NCBI RefSeq assembly: GCF_900141755.1
Contig: NZ_LT670844.1
Location: 6,854,501-6,918,500, forward strand
Direction: 5' to 3'
Source of the DNA: Bradyrhizobium lablabi
Lineage (GTDB): Bacteria; Pseudomonadota; Alphaproteobacteria; Rhizobiales; Xanthobacteraceae
DNA: 64,000 nt
Shown in pieces: positions 8,491 to 18,109 of the stretch (the first letter of the stretch is position 1; each line of letters opens with the position of its first letter). Position numbers and translations under genes: made by a program. The notes below the pieces were generated by a model. That model searched no databases, was not told where the DNA came from, and saw nothing but the letters and a program-made list of their open reading frames with translations.

Positions 8491-10176
8491 TTATTCGGCC
8501 GCAATCGTGTGCACGGTCCCGCCTTGGCCTTGGCTCGTGAACACGAAGCCCTCGTAGCCCTTCTCCGCGACCTCCGCGCACTTTCTGCGGTATCCGCCGA
8601 CGCCCTCCGGCCCGAGATAGGGCAAGAATCGACGCGGCTTACCTTCTATGTTGGCGCCCATGTACCAGGAATTGGTGCCGGGCATCAGGGTCGAATTCAC
8701 GACCTCGGCGACGTGGGCGCCCCATTCGTCCTGCGCCTGCGGGCTCGCCTCAATCGTTGTAAGCTTGTTCCTTCGCATGTGGGCGATGCATTCGGTGATC
8801 CACTCGACATGCTGCTCTATCGAGACCGGCATGTTCGACAGCACCGAGGGGCTCTGCGGGCCGGTGATCGTGAACAGGTTGGGGTAGCCGGCGATCGCCA
8901 GGCCGAGATAGGTCTGCGGGCCGTCCTCCCACTCCTGCGCCAGCGCCCTGCCATCGCGCCCGTTGATGCCGAGGTTCTTCAGCGGGCCGGTCATCGCGTC
9001 GAAGCCGGTGGCGATGACGATGATGTCGAGCGGATACTCCTTGCCACCCGCCCGAATGCCATTCGGCGTGATCTCCTCGATTGGACCATCGGTGCTCGCA
9101 TCCACCAGCGCCACGTTCTTCTTGTTGAAGGTCTCAAAATAGTTGGTGTCCAACGGTTGGCGCTTGGTGCCGTAGGGGTAAGTCTTGGGGGTCAACTTCT
9201 CCGCGGTCACCGGGTCATTGACGACCGAGCGGATCTTGCGCTTGAGGTAGTCGGCAATGACATCGTTCGCCTCCTTGGAGAAGAACATGTCCTGATAGTT
9301 GGCCAGCCAAAAGGCGAAGCCTCCGGCGTCCCACATCTTGTCGAACTCCTGCTCGCGCTCCTCGGGCGTCGTTTCGAGCACCGCCTTCGGTATGAAGTTC
9401 AGCTCGAAGCCGAAGAAGGAATCCTTGATGCGCTGGCGGACTCCATCGTAATCGGCCTTGCGCGCCTTGGTCACTTCGGGATCGACACGGCCGTTGCGTG
9501 CAGGCACACAGAAGTTCGGCGTACGCTGGAACACCGTGAGGTGCTTCGCCTGCTGCGCGATCTCCGGGATCGCCTGCACCGCGGTGGCCCCTGTGCCGAT
9601 GATGCCGACACGCTTGGCGGTGAAGTCGACGCCATCATGCGGCCACTGGCTCGTGTGGTAGCACTTGCCCTTAAAGGAGCTCAGCCCCTTGATCGGCGGC
9701 ATGTTGGCGGTCGACAGGGCACCGACGGCCGGGATGACGAAGCGCGCCCTGACGGCATCGCCTTTGTCGGTGCGCACGGTCCACAGCTCGGTGTCGTCAT
9801 CGAAGACGACTTCGACGACGCGCTTGCCGAACTGGATGTCCGGCTTCAGGTCGAAGCGCTCGGCGCAGTGCTCGAGGTAGCGCAGGATCTCGTCCTGCTC
9901 CGGATAGCGCTCGGACCAGTTCCATTCCTGCAACAGGTTCTTGTCGAAGGTATAACAGTAGATGTAGCTGTCGGAGTCGCAGCGTGCGCCGGGATAGCGA
10001 TTCCAGTACCAGGTGCCGCCGACGCCGTCGCCGGCCTCGAACACGGTGACGTTGAGGTCAAGCTTGTCGCGCAGCGAATGCAGCATGTACATGCCGGAGA
10101 ATCCGGCGCCGATGATGACGGCATCGAAGTCGGCTTTCGCGCCAGCCGTCTGGGGTTGGCCTTGCACATTCGTCAT
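8491..10176 (-). CDS. Baeyer-Villiger-type flavin monooxygenase
   Basis: 561 residues, started at ATG 10176, which has GGGAGGAAAG immediately upstream; the longer frame to 10293 is not needed. The FAD-binding fold is GAGFSGMYM near residue 22, the NADPH fold GTGATAVQAIP, and between them lies FKGKCYHTSQWP, which fits the Baeyer-Villiger fingerprint FxGxxxHxxxW[PD]. GGTWYWNRYPGARCDSDSY is the usual segment of cyclohexanone/cyclododecanone-type enzymes. It would insert oxygen next to a ketone to form an ester or lactone, using NADPH and O2. The upstream neighbour is an esterase of the beta-lactamase fold, which could cleave that ester. Confidence 0.88.
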   Translation of the reverse strand: MTNVQGQPQTAGAKADFDAVIIGAGFSGMYMLHSLRDKLDLNVTVFEAGDGVGGTWYWNRYPGARCDSDSYIYCYTFDKNLLQEWNWSERYPEQDEILRYLEHCAERFDLKPDIQFGKRVVEVVFDDDTELWTVRTDKGDAVRARFVIPAVGALSTANMPPIKGLSSFKGKCYHTSQWPHDGVDFTAKRVGIIGTGATAVQAIPEIAQQAKHLTVFQRTPNFCVPARNGRVDPEVTKARKADYDGVRQRIKDSFFGFELNFIPKAVLETTPEEREQEFDKMWDAGGFAFWLANYQDMFFSKEANDVIADYLKRKIRSVVNDPVTAEKLTPKTYPYGTKRQPLDTNYFETFNKKNVALVDASTDGPIEEITPNGIRAGGKEYPLDIIVIATGFDAMTGPLKNLGINGRDGRALAQEWEDGPQTYLGLAIAGYPNLFTITGPQSPSVLSNMPVSIEQHVEWITECIAHMRRNKLTTIEASPQAQDEWGAHVAEVVNSTLMPGTNSWYMGANIEGKPRRFLPYLGPEGVGGYRRKCAEVAEKGYEGFVFTSQGQGGTVHTIAAE

Positions 10177-10362
10177 GACTTTCCTCCCGTTGTGAGCACG
10201 CACTTTTGGTTCAGTCGTCTTGTCGCCATGCGCGGGCGCCGGCCTGCGCGAACAGCAGACAAGTGGCGGCACCATCGCAAAGCACGCGCTCACGACGCCT
10301 TCGCTCCATTAAATCTGGAAAGCGTAGGCGCCGTGGCGCAGGTAGGCCACGCTCGCCCGGCA

Positions 10363-11562
10363 TTAAGCCGCGGCGCGGGCCTCGCTGGTCGCATAGGCGG
10401 CCGTCTCGAATTCCAGGTAGCCGCCGAACGAAGTCGGGTCGCCGAACGGCAGGATCTGCGTCGCCCAGTACCCGCCGAACCCGTTCTTGCGGTCGATCCA
10501 GTAGAACGTGTTGGCGAGCCCGGCCCAGCCGATCGCTCCGGCCGGTCGACCGGTTGGCGCGTCCTCGTCATTCACCATGAACGTGAAGCACCAGGATTTC
10601 TTCAGGCCGGGGAAGAACTCAGCATCGTTCGACAGCGTCGGAATGACGCCGGGCAGCATCGTGACGGTCTGGTGCGCCTGCAGGCCGTTGCGGACAGCGG
10701 ACTCGACCGTTTCTTTCTTGAGCACGCGTCCGTGCGGTCCTGCCCCGTCGTTCAGCCACATGCGGATGAATTTCATGTACTCGCCGATCGAGCCATAGAG
10801 ACCGTGGCCGCCCATGTGGACTTCCGGATCAGGCGGCAGTTGCATGTCGGGAAGGGGAGTCAGCGATCCGTCGGCTTCGCGCTGGTGGATGGTCGCGAGG
10901 CGCGCACGCATAGAGGGGTTCAGCGAAAAGGCGATGTCCTCCATGCCGAGCGGCGTAAAGATCCGCTCCCTCATCACCTCGCCAAGGCGATTGCCGCGGA
11001 TGCTTTCGACGACCTGGCCGGCCCAGTCGATGTTGCTGCCATATTCCCATTTGTCGCCGGGATCGAACAATAGCGGCGTCATCAGTGATGCCTTCGAGCA
11101 GGTCACCACGCTCGGTTGGCCGCGCTCCTGCGCCAGGCGCAAGTAATTGGCGTTGAAGAAATCGTAGCCAAGGCCAGCGGTGTGCAGCATCAGCATGCGG
11201 GTGGTGACGTCGCGCTTCGGCGCTCGCAGTTTCGGATTGCCCTTGGCGTCGAACCCGTCGAGTACCTCGAGCTTGCCGATGTCGGGTACGTAGTTTTTGG
11301 CCGGGGCATCCAGGTCGAGCCTGCCTTCCTCGACGCATTGCAGGACGGCCGTGCCGGTGATGGCCTTTGTGGTCGAGAAGATGGCGAAGACAGTATCGGT
11401 CGTGATTGCCTGGCGGCCGCCAAGGCTGCGCTCGCCGGCTGAACCTTCGTAAATGTTGGCCGAGCGATCCGTGATCATCGCCACCACGCCGGGAACGCGG
11501 TCCTTGCCAGTCACGACTTTTTGCAAAATCCCGTCACATGCGCTTTTCAAGTTGCTACCCAT
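10363..11562 (-). CDS. Family VIII-type esterase / beta-lactamase-fold serine hydrolase
   Basis: 399 residues, started at ATG 11562 with GGGAG upstream. The catalytic SxxK motif is STTK (about residue 63) in [16 protein letters not shown], and the tyrosine motif is probably YGS in [11 protein letters not shown]. The [20 protein letters not shown] segment and the C-terminal [17 protein letters not shown] are typical of the EstB/class C lineage. It lies 186 bases upstream of the Baeyer-Villiger monooxygenase on the same strand; ketone oxidation to an ester and then hydrolysis to alcohol and acid is the natural reading of the pair. The substrate is unknown. Confidence 0.85.
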   Translation of the reverse strand: MGSNLKSACDGILQKVVTGKDRVPGVVAMITDRSANIYEGSAGERSLGGRQAITTDTVFAIFSTTKAITGTAVLQCVEEGRLDLDAPAKNYVPDIGKLEVLDGFDAKGNPKLRAPKRDVTTRMLMLHTAGLGYDFFNANYLRLAQERGQPSVVTCSKASLMTPLLFDPGDKWEYGSNIDWAGQVVESIRGNRLGEVMRERIFTPLGMEDIAFSLNPSMRARLATIHQREADGSLTPLPDMQLPPDPEVHMGGHGLYGSIGEYMKFIRMWLNDGAGPHGRVLKKETVESAVRNGLQAHQTVTMLPGVIPTLSNDAEFFPGLKKSWCFTFMVNDEDAPTGRPAGAIGWAGLANTFYWIDRKNGFGGYWATQILPFGDPTSFGGYLEFETAAYATSEARAAA

Positions 11563-12424
11563 AGACGTTTCTCCCGTTGCCAAGTTTGATCACATGCTTC
11601 TCGGCAGCCTGCTGGCGGTTCGCGCAGAATGACGTAAGCCGTCGCAACGTATTGAAGTCGGGTATCGGTCTGATTGTCCCGATGACGGTTGCGCGAACGA
11701 AGATCCCGCCGCAGTCCTAGCAGCAATAGCGACTGGAGTTTTGATCATTGGGTAGCTCCAGGTCAGCATCGCATTTCGACCGAGCGCTCGGAGCGTAGAC
11801 CGTTTTCTTGTGATCGGCCATGAATTTCCACCCGTGATTTTTTTGCACAGGCGGGTCAGCGATGCTGACACTTGATCCACCCCCTGAAACGTATCGTTGG
11901 CACTTTGCGCCCGCTCTCTCGCTGCACTTAGCGACGAAGTTCGGCGACGATTTCCTCTTGTGGGATTTTTCGGATGTAACCAACTGGCCGCGGATGTCCG
12001 GTCAGCGCAAAGCGGACGTTCTCCTAAGCACTGACGTTAAGTAAGTGCCATCAAAAGACATCGACCTAATCCCGCCTGCCATCCCTTCCGGCCGCGAAGA
12101 TGCATTAACGGTTGGAAAGGCGCACGTTTGCGGGTTCTGCTGCCTGGCCGGAGCAGCCGAAACCGCAATGGATTCATGGACAGGGAATGCCAGCGCCTGT
12201 TAGATTTCACGGAAACAGGTTCCGGCGGCAACCGTGAGCGATTTCTCGTTGTCTTTTGGGCCTTTACGTCTTAGCCCGAAACGCCGTGTTCAGTCCCGGG
12301 ACGGCAAGTTGGTACGCCTCGGCAGCCGCGCCCTGGATTCCTGATCGCGCGTGGAAAATGGAAGAGAGCACACCAGCATGGAAGATTTGCTCAAGCGCGT
12401 TTGGCATGGGAATAATCGGAAGCA
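11563..12424. other. Long intergenic region
   Basis: About 860 bases. Short frames on both strands have no ribosome-binding site or recognisable product. It contains a degenerate copy of the dispersed palindrome at 11992-12021 (ATGTCCG...CGGACGTT). It should hold the promoters of the leftward esterase and the rightward CAP-domain gene. Confidence 0.45.
11992..12021. repeat. Degenerate dispersed palindrome, copy 4
   Basis: GGATGTCCG, loop with GTCAGCGCAA, AGCGGACGTTC. The right half matches the family well and the left half has lost part of the stem. Confidence 0.5.
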
Positions 12425-12958
12425 ATGAAGCCGTCACTTTTCCTCTACTTCTCACTTGCTATTTGCTGCTGTCCTACGTTCGCCCAAGCAGAATCCCCCG
12501 CTGACATGATCTCGAGCTATCGCGTTCAGCATGGGGAGCGGCGGGTAGTCATGGATTCGACGCTCACGCGTATTGCGCACGAGCAAGCCGAGGCGATGGC
12601 GGCAAAGGACAAGCTCGACCACGACGTGCTCAGCGGCTTCACCTCGCGGGTCAATTCGACCGGCGCGGGCCGAGCCGCAGAGAACATCGCCTATGGCTAC
12701 GACAGCTTCCCAAAGACGCTTAGCCAGTGGATTGATTCAGCGGGGCACCGAAGAAACCTTCTCTTGCACGGCGCCTCGCGAGTGGGTGTAGCCAGCGCGA
12801 AAAGCGCGACAACAGGGCGTACGTATTGGGCGATGGAGATTGCAGGGGACTATGAACGTCTCAAGTTGACGACCGGTACGAAGCAAGCAGCTGTTGCAAA
12901 GCCCAAAGCTCCCACAAGGGAAACCTGCCGCTTGAAGATTCTGAGTATCTGCCTGTGA
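12425..12958 (+). CDS. Secreted CAP-domain (SCP/YkwD-like) protein
   Basis: 177 residues with a signal peptide (MKPSLFLYFSLAICCCPTFAQA). The CAP domain is seen in the first-helix SSYRVQHGERRVVMDSTLTRIAHEQAEAMAAKD, in LDHDVLSGFTSRV, in AAENIAYGYDSF and in QWIDSAGHRRNLL, the usual order of CAP motifs. YkwD-type bacterial CAP proteins are secreted and of mostly unknown function. A basic tail of about 30 residues follows. Monocistronic. Confidence 0.82.
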   Translation: MKPSLFLYFSLAICCCPTFAQAESPADMISSYRVQHGERRVVMDSTLTRIAHEQAEAMAAKDKLDHDVLSGFTSRVNSTGAGRAAENIAYGYDSFPKTLSQWIDSAGHRRNLLLHGASRVGVASAKSATTGRTYWAMEIAGDYERLKLTTGTKQAAVAKPKAPTRETCRLKILSICL

Positions 12959-13267
12959 TGTAGGGCTTTTCGAGTCCACCTTCCGGCTTGGCTCATTTCG
13001 CGAAAAGGTCGTGTTGTCCGCGTTCTCGCCAATCGGTGGCCCGCCGTTTTTCAGGCCATCACCTCTACCAGCCTTCGTTCTGTTCGTCGAAGCGCTGCAC
13101 CACAGCGGTAAAAATCATTAACGACCGCATGTGGCGCAAAGCGAACGTTCGCTACAAGCACGCTAGTGTCACCCCGGGCAGCTTCCATAACTTCTGGTCG
13201 GCGCATGACAACAACCCTTGGCCTCTAGCTCCAGTTAGCAAATTGGCATCGGGCACGAGGGAGGGAA
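12959..13267. other. Convergent intergenic region
   Basis: About 310 bases between convergent genes; it carries a degenerate copy of the dispersed palindrome (13122-13150, GACCGCATGTGGCGCAAAGC...). No gene supported. Confidence 0.45.
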
Positions 13268-15181
13268 CTATCGATAGCCAGCGGCTTGCAATTCGAAGAG
13301 TTCTGAATAGCGGCCCGGTTGCGCCATCAGCTGATCATGTGTGCCAGCGGCTTCGACCATGCCGTCGGCGAGGACGAGAATGCGGTCGGCCATGCGAACA
13401 CTGGAAAAACGATGCGAAATCAGGACGGCCGTTTTGCCGTCACTGAGTTCCTTGAAGCGCTTGAATACTTCAAACTCGGAGCGAGCATCCAACGCCGCCG
13501 TCGGTTCGTCGAGGATCAGTACGGCGGCTTCGCGCATATAGGCGCGGGCGATCGCGATTTTTTGCCATTCCCCACCGGAAAGCTCGACTCCGTTCTTGAA
13601 CCGTTTGCCGATCATCTGCTGATAGCCAGTCGGCAGTCTGCTGATCACCTCGTCGGCTTGGCTGCGCCTCGCCGCGCGTTCGATGCGGGCGTGGTCGCTG
13701 CGGGCGGCAATTTTACCCACCGCGATATTGTCGCCTGCGCTGAGATTGTAGCGAACAAAATCCTGGAAGATGACGCCCATATTCCCGCGTAACGCGTTGA
13801 GATCATATTCGCGCAGGTCGTGGCCATCGAGCAGGATGCGGCCTTCGTCCGGATCGTAGAGACGAGTGAGAAGTTTGACCAATGTGGTCTTTCCTGCACC
13901 ATTTTCTCCGACCAGTGCGAGTACTTCGCCGGCGTGCAGCGTGAAGCTAAGGTGTCGCACGGCCCATCGGTCGGCGTCGGGATAGCTGAATCCGACATCT
14001 TCAAAAACGAAGCCTCGACGAATCGGCTGCGGGAAGGGACGCGGATTGTCCGGCGACAGGATTTCCGGCCTGACCTCAAAGAAGGAGAATAGGTCGTTGA
14101 GGTAGAGCGCCTGACTCGCCGTCGTCGAGAAGCTGGTCAGAAGCCCTTCGAAAAGGGTGCGCAGACGCCTGAAGGAACCCGCCAGAAACGTGAGGTCGCC
14201 GATCGAGAACTCGCCCGCCAGCGTGCGCCACGCGATATACGCATAGGCCAGATAGTAGCCGACGGTACCGATCGCTGTGAACATGCCGCCCCAGCCGGCG
14301 CGCCGGATCGCCAGCCTACGATTTGCCGCGTAAAAATCGGTAGCAAGGCGGACGTAACGATCAATCAGGAAGCCGTTGAGGCCGAAGATTTTCACTTCTT
14401 TGGCGGTTTCGACGCTGGCGGCGGTCTGCCTTACATAGTCAAGTTCGCGTCGCTCCGGAGTGCGAACGAAATCAAGCGAATAGCTTTGCGCATTAAAATG
14501 CGCCTCTCCGACGAACGCTGGGATCAAGGCCAGGAGTAACAGGGCAATAAGCCAAGGCGCATAGAAAATGAATCCGGCGACAAAACTCGCTACCGTGACA
14601 ATGTCTTGGGCTTGACCGAGTAGTTGGCCCATCAGCGTCATTCTTCCGCTGGTCTGTCGACGCGCGCGTTCGAGCTGGTCCTGAAATTCGGAGTCCTCGA
14701 AATCTTCCAGATCGAGCGTAGCTGCGTGCTCCATCAATCGGACGCTTGAGGAATTCGTCACGCGTTCCGAAAGCAGACTGTCGACCAATGACACGATGCG
14801 TCCGAGAATGTCCGCTAACACGGCCAACGCGAATTCGGCAATTAGAAGGAGTCCCAACCAGTCGAGGAGGCCGCCGTCTAGCCACTGCCGGAGCGTCTCG
14901 GGTTTATGCGGCGTCTGCACCAACAGCACCACTTGATCAACGATCAGTTTGCCGACAAAGAGGGTGATGACTGGAAGTAGCGCCCGCAACAGCCGCAACA
15001 CAAGCGACGCTGCTGTCAATTGTGGACTGGTGCGCCAGACCATGACAATGAAGGGACGCAGGTTCTTAAGCGCCCCGACTCGCTCCTTGAGGGATTTGCT
15101 AGTCGCTGTGAACGGCCGTTGTGGCGTTCGGCCAAAAGACCCCGACGCGTTTCGGCCGCCATCGCTGTACTGCCGCGGCAT
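13268..15181 (-). CDS. ABC exporter, fused membrane and ATPase domains
   Basis: 637 residues, started at ATG 15181 with AGGAG eight bases upstream. The N-terminal half is a six-helix exporter-type transmembrane domain (clear helices near residues 55-80, 105-130, 195-235 and 310-340). The C-terminal half is a complete ATPase: Walker A GENGAGKTT, Q-loop FQDF, signature LSGGEWQK, Walker B VLILDEPTAALD and H-loop SHR. Half-transporters of this type work as homodimers and export lipids, peptides or drugs; the substrate cannot be deduced. It stands alone. Confidence 0.88.
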   Translation of the reverse strand: MPRQYSDGGRNASGSFGRTPQRPFTATSKSLKERVGALKNLRPFIVMVWRTSPQLTAASLVLRLLRALLPVITLFVGKLIVDQVVLLVQTPHKPETLRQWLDGGLLDWLGLLLIAEFALAVLADILGRIVSLVDSLLSERVTNSSSVRLMEHAATLDLEDFEDSEFQDQLERARRQTSGRMTLMGQLLGQAQDIVTVASFVAGFIFYAPWLIALLLLALIPAFVGEAHFNAQSYSLDFVRTPERRELDYVRQTAASVETAKEVKIFGLNGFLIDRYVRLATDFYAANRRLAIRRAGWGGMFTAIGTVGYYLAYAYIAWRTLAGEFSIGDLTFLAGSFRRLRTLFEGLLTSFSTTASQALYLNDLFSFFEVRPEILSPDNPRPFPQPIRRGFVFEDVGFSYPDADRWAVRHLSFTLHAGEVLALVGENGAGKTTLVKLLTRLYDPDEGRILLDGHDLREYDLNALRGNMGVIFQDFVRYNLSAGDNIAVGKIAARSDHARIERAARRSQADEVISRLPTGYQQMIGKRFKNGVELSGGEWQKIAIARAYMREAAVLILDEPTAALDARSEFEVFKRFKELSDGKTAVLISHRFSSVRMADRILVLADGMVEAAGTHDQLMAQPGRYSELFELQAAGYR

Positions 15182-15451
15182 CCAAAGCGCTCCTAAGTTC
15201 GTTGAAGGGGGCTTGAGTTGATCATCGCTATGAAAACGTTCGAGGCTTCTGGCCGATAGTTGGATTCGTCCGTCCGATTCCCGATCGTCGTTTGTGATCC
15301 CGCTGGGCGAGGGGCTCACGCTGTTTGACGCGTTGGCTCGTCCGTCCGGGTCGCCGGGAACTGCCCACTTCAACAACTCGGTTTAGGCCCTTTCTAATCA
15401 ATGTAACCTTGGAATGTCCAATCAAAGGACAGTTGGCGAGCGGAGGATCCG

Positions 15452-15637
15452 ATGCCGCAACGTTATCCTCGAATATCGATGAGCCACAAGGCGCACCGAG
15501 CCACGCTGGCGCGCGACGCCTTGTTACCGACAATGCACGGACTTCAGGAATACATCAGCTCTGGCGGCCTAATTTCGTATGGCGCAGGGATCGAAGATCG
15601 GTTCAGCCGCGCTGGAGATTATGTTGACGTTTCCTAA
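15452..15637 (+). pseudogene. Remnant of an ABC-transporter substrate-binding protein
   Basis: The frame LLPTMHGLQEYISSGGLISYGAGIEDRFSRAGDYVD matches the C-terminal part of the TrpX/DUF534-type ABC substrate-binding proteins abundant in bradyrhizobia (xxEYVxxGGLISYG...YRRAADYVDKIL pattern, from memory). The frame stops right after GDYVD and nothing upstream supplies the rest of the protein. It is therefore a fragment, the first of three gene remnants upstream of the group II intron. Confidence 0.6.
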
Positions 15638-15685
15638 TTCGAACCTGCCAGGTGTTCAGGTGCGATTTTCGTCGGCAAGGCGAGG

Positions 15686-15748
15686 ACTGATGCTGGGCCG
15701 GGTGCGACATTTCAATTCGTTCTGCCGTTGCATCAAGAGGATGCGTAG
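15686..15748 (+). pseudogene. Possible C-terminal remnant of a sensor histidine kinase
   Basis: The frame TDAGPGATFQFVLPLHQEDA then a stop has the look of the end of a HATPase_c domain (GATFxFxLP). Only about 20 residues survive. The following segment resembles the start of a FixJ-like response regulator, which is the usual gene order, and supports the reading. Confidence 0.42.
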
Positions 15749-15850
15749 TGACTCAGCCTCCCCAACTCATCGCATGAACCAGCGAGCGCCAAGGAACCGA
15801 TTGTCTTCGTTTCCGACGACGACGCGCGCCCTCCGCGTCGCTCTATCGCA
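15749..15850 (+). pseudogene. Possible N-terminal remnant of a FixJ-family response regulator
   Basis: The frame SAKEPIVFVSDDDAR matches the beta-1 strand and acidic triad of FixJ-like receiver domains (xEPIVFVVDDDAxxR). The frame then loses similarity, and the start region is frameshifted relative to this segment. With the kinase remnant just upstream, it probably derives from one broken two-component operon. Confidence 0.4.
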
Positions 15851-16617
15851 ACGTATAATTATTGCGACAGAAGCGGTCACCTAAAAGGCATTCGTGACCG
15901 ACTGGGATGCCGCGTCTCGTCGGCGATTCTGACGAGACGCATGAACAGATTGCAGCGAAGCGCAAGGGCCGAAACCAGGTGTGGCCGCCGCTTGCAGCGC
16001 CGAGTGATGCCTCGAACGTCGAGCAGATATCGTTTCGGGATCGCGCCTGAATTCTCGCCGCTCCAAGACCGATTGCCCTCCTTCCGCAACGCGGCGTCGT
16101 TCTCGCCCGGACGACCGCTTCTGGCGTGCGCCGTGCAAAGGCGGCGCTTTCCAGTGGGTGCAAGCCCCACCCGGCAATCGCTCCAGCCGGAAGCAATCGG
16201 AGCAGTCATGGAGGTAACGAAGTGGCTGAAGCCTTCGATTAGCGTGTCGCGAATTGGCGACAGCGCGAGTGTGCAGGCCGCAACGCGAGTAAACGCTGAG
16301 CAAGCCTCGAAAAGGTCGATGTGCAGGCCGACCCGACTGCCATATCGGGGAAGGCTGATACGGCTAGGTGAACGAGCGAAGATTACGCCTAGCTGCTGCA
16401 CCGGGGTACTGGCGGCGGCATGTACACAAGGAAAGCGTACGCAACACGGGAAGCCCCAAGGCGTGGTCAGCGATGACCAACCGGACGCCCGCGAGGGACA
16501 GGCCGGGCGCCTTGGGGTGGCGGAGAGGTTCGTAGTACCGCTGAAGCCGGGTAACGCCGGTGGAGGGAAGGGACCTCAGTTCAAGACAGACGCAACAAGT
16601 GGTGAGGGATTTGGAGA

Positions 16618-17949
16618 TTGGGCAACCTATCAACTCCGAAAACTGTTCAGAAACTGCAGAAGGCGTTGCACGCGAAAGCGAAGGCAGAAGCCGGCTATCG
16701 CTTCTACGCCCTGTACGACAAGATCAGCCGTGAGGACATTCTGGCCCATGCGTTTGCCCAGTGCCGCTCCAACAAGGGCGCACCGGGGGTAGACGGTCAG
16801 GACTTCGCGGACATCGAGGCGTATGGCGTCGAGCGGTGGCTTGGCGAACTGGCGCTTGCGCTCCGGGAGGAGAGCTACCATCCGGATCCTATCAGAAGAG
16901 TGTTCATCCCGAAGGCCAATGGCAAGCTCAGGCCGCTGGGCATCTCGACCGTGCGGGATCGGGTCTGCATGACAGCAGCGATGCTGGTGCTGGAACCGAT
17001 CTTCGAAGCCGACCTTCCACCCGAACAGTACGCGTACCGGCCCGGGCGCAATGCCCAACAGGCGGTGGTCAAGGTGGAAGAGCTGATGTTCCGGGGCCAC
17101 CCGGAAGTCGTTGACGCCGACCTCGCGGACTACTTCGGAAGCATCCCCCATGCCGAGCTATTACAGTCGGTAGCGCGCCGGATCGTTGATCGACGCGTGC
17201 TGCATCTGATCAAGATGTGGCTGGAATGCCCCGTGGAAGAAACCGATGATCGAGGAAGGAAGACACGCACGACCGAAGCCCGGGACAACCGGCGCGGCAT
17301 TCCGCAGGGTTCACCCATCTCACCGTTGCTGGCGAATATATACATGCGCCGGTTCGTGCTGGGATGGAAGAAGCTCGGACTGGAGCAACGCCTCGGCAGT
17401 CGTATCGTGACCTATGCCGATGATCTTGTGATCCTGTGCAAGAAGGGCGAAGCCGATGAGGCATTGCAACAACTGCGCAAGATCATGAGCAAGCTGAAGC
17501 TCACGGTCAACGAGGAGAAGACACGAATCTGCAAGGTCCCGGAAGGGGAGTTCGACTTTCTGGGGTACACGTTCGGACGAATGTATTCTGTGAGAACCGG
17601 CCAGGCGCGCCTGGGTTACCGGCCATCGAAGAAGAGCATCAAGCGCATGGTTGAGCAAATCCATGCACTGACGGACCGAACGGGGACATGGCAAGAGGTC
17701 ACTAAGCTGGTGGGCACAGTGAACCGCACGCTGCGCGGATGGGCGAACTACTTTCGAGTAGGCACCGTCAGCAAGGCGTATCGGGCACTCGACAGCTACA
17801 CAGCGATGCGGCTGCGCCGGTGGTTGCAGTTCAAGCACAAAACCAGGCGTCGCAAGGGCGGGAGCTATCCACTCTCGCATCTTTACGGGCACTTTGGGCT
17901 CGTACGCCTGAGCAGGCTTGGGCACGACGTGCCGTGGGTGAAGGCGTGA
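16618..17949 (+). CDS. ltrA: Group II intron reverse transcriptase/maturase
   Basis: 443 residues from a TTG start at 16618. RT blocks are all visible: [71 protein letters not shown] and the catalytic YADD in [12 protein letters not shown], followed by the thumb. The maturase X domain includes [12 protein letters not shown] and [16 protein letters not shown]. The protein ends at PWVKA, with no Cys-rich HNH module, so the endonuclease domain is absent. It assists intron splicing and reverse-transcribes the intron during mobility. The frame is intact, so the intron may still be active. Confidence 0.93.
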   Translation: MGNLSTPKTVQKLQKALHAKAKAEAGYRFYALYDKISREDILAHAFAQCRSNKGAPGVDGQDFADIEAYGVERWLGELALALREESYHPDPIRRVFIPKANGKLRPLGISTVRDRVCMTAAMLVLEPIFEADLPPEQYAYRPGRNAQQAVVKVEELMFRGHPEVVDADLADYFGSIPHAELLQSVARRIVDRRVLHLIKMWLECPVEETDDRGRKTRTTEARDNRRGIPQGSPISPLLANIYMRRFVLGWKKLGLEQRLGSRIVTYADDLVILCKKGEADEALQQLRKIMSKLKLTVNEEKTRICKVPEGEFDFLGYTFGRMYSVRTGQARLGYRPSKKSIKRMVEQIHALTDRTGTWQEVTKLVGTVNRTLRGWANYFRVGTVSKAYRALDSYTAMRLRRWLQFKHKTRRRKGGSYPLSHLYGHFGLVRLSRLGHDVPWVKA

Positions 17950-17961
17950 AGTTTTGTCCGA

Positions 17962-17994
17962 GAGCTGGATGCGGGAAATCTGCCTGTCCAGTTC
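17962..17994 (+). ncRNA. Group II intron domain V
   Basis: 33 nt beginning GAGC, with ATGCGG before a GAAA tetraloop and ending in GTTC. This is the pattern of the catalytic domain V hairpin (AGC triad, GNRA loop, two-base bulge). It starts 12 bases after the maturase stop. Confidence 0.8.
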
Positions 17995-18109
17995 GATGAG
18001 CGGGGTGTGGAAACGGGGACATGGTCGAACCAGTAAGGCACCGCCGAACGAAAGGGGCGGAAACAGATATGTTCGAACCTAAAGCTACCGCGTCACACCT
18101 CGACTCTAC

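Larger units (their letters stand above)
16126..18109 (+). mobile_element. Group II intron with reverse-transcriptase ORF (1984 nt)
   Basis: The 5' end GTGCGCC (16126) fits the GUGYG start of group II introns and the 3' end is CTAC (18109). Both ends are fixed by the fact that removing the interval restores an intact copy of the dispersed palindrome. Domain I spans roughly 16126-16600, the reverse transcriptase lies in domain IV, a convincing domain V is at 17962-17994, and domain VI with a candidate branch-point A follows. The ORF has RT and maturase (X) domains but no visible HNH endonuclease, so it is an En-minus type that probably depends on a replication fork or hairpin target for insertion (family knowledge). 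Confidence 0.9.

Noticed and set aside
8389..11073. A very long plus-strand open frame (894 codons) opposite the monooxygenase and esterase genes
   Set aside because: It is antisense to two clear enzyme genes with strong ribosome-binding sites; its sequence is Arg/Leu/Val-rich without domains, as expected for a high-GC mirror frame.
15941..16792. Open frame of 283 codons spanning the 5' end of the group II intron
   Set aside because: It runs through the structured intron RNA and into the reverse-transcriptase gene in another frame; not a protein gene.
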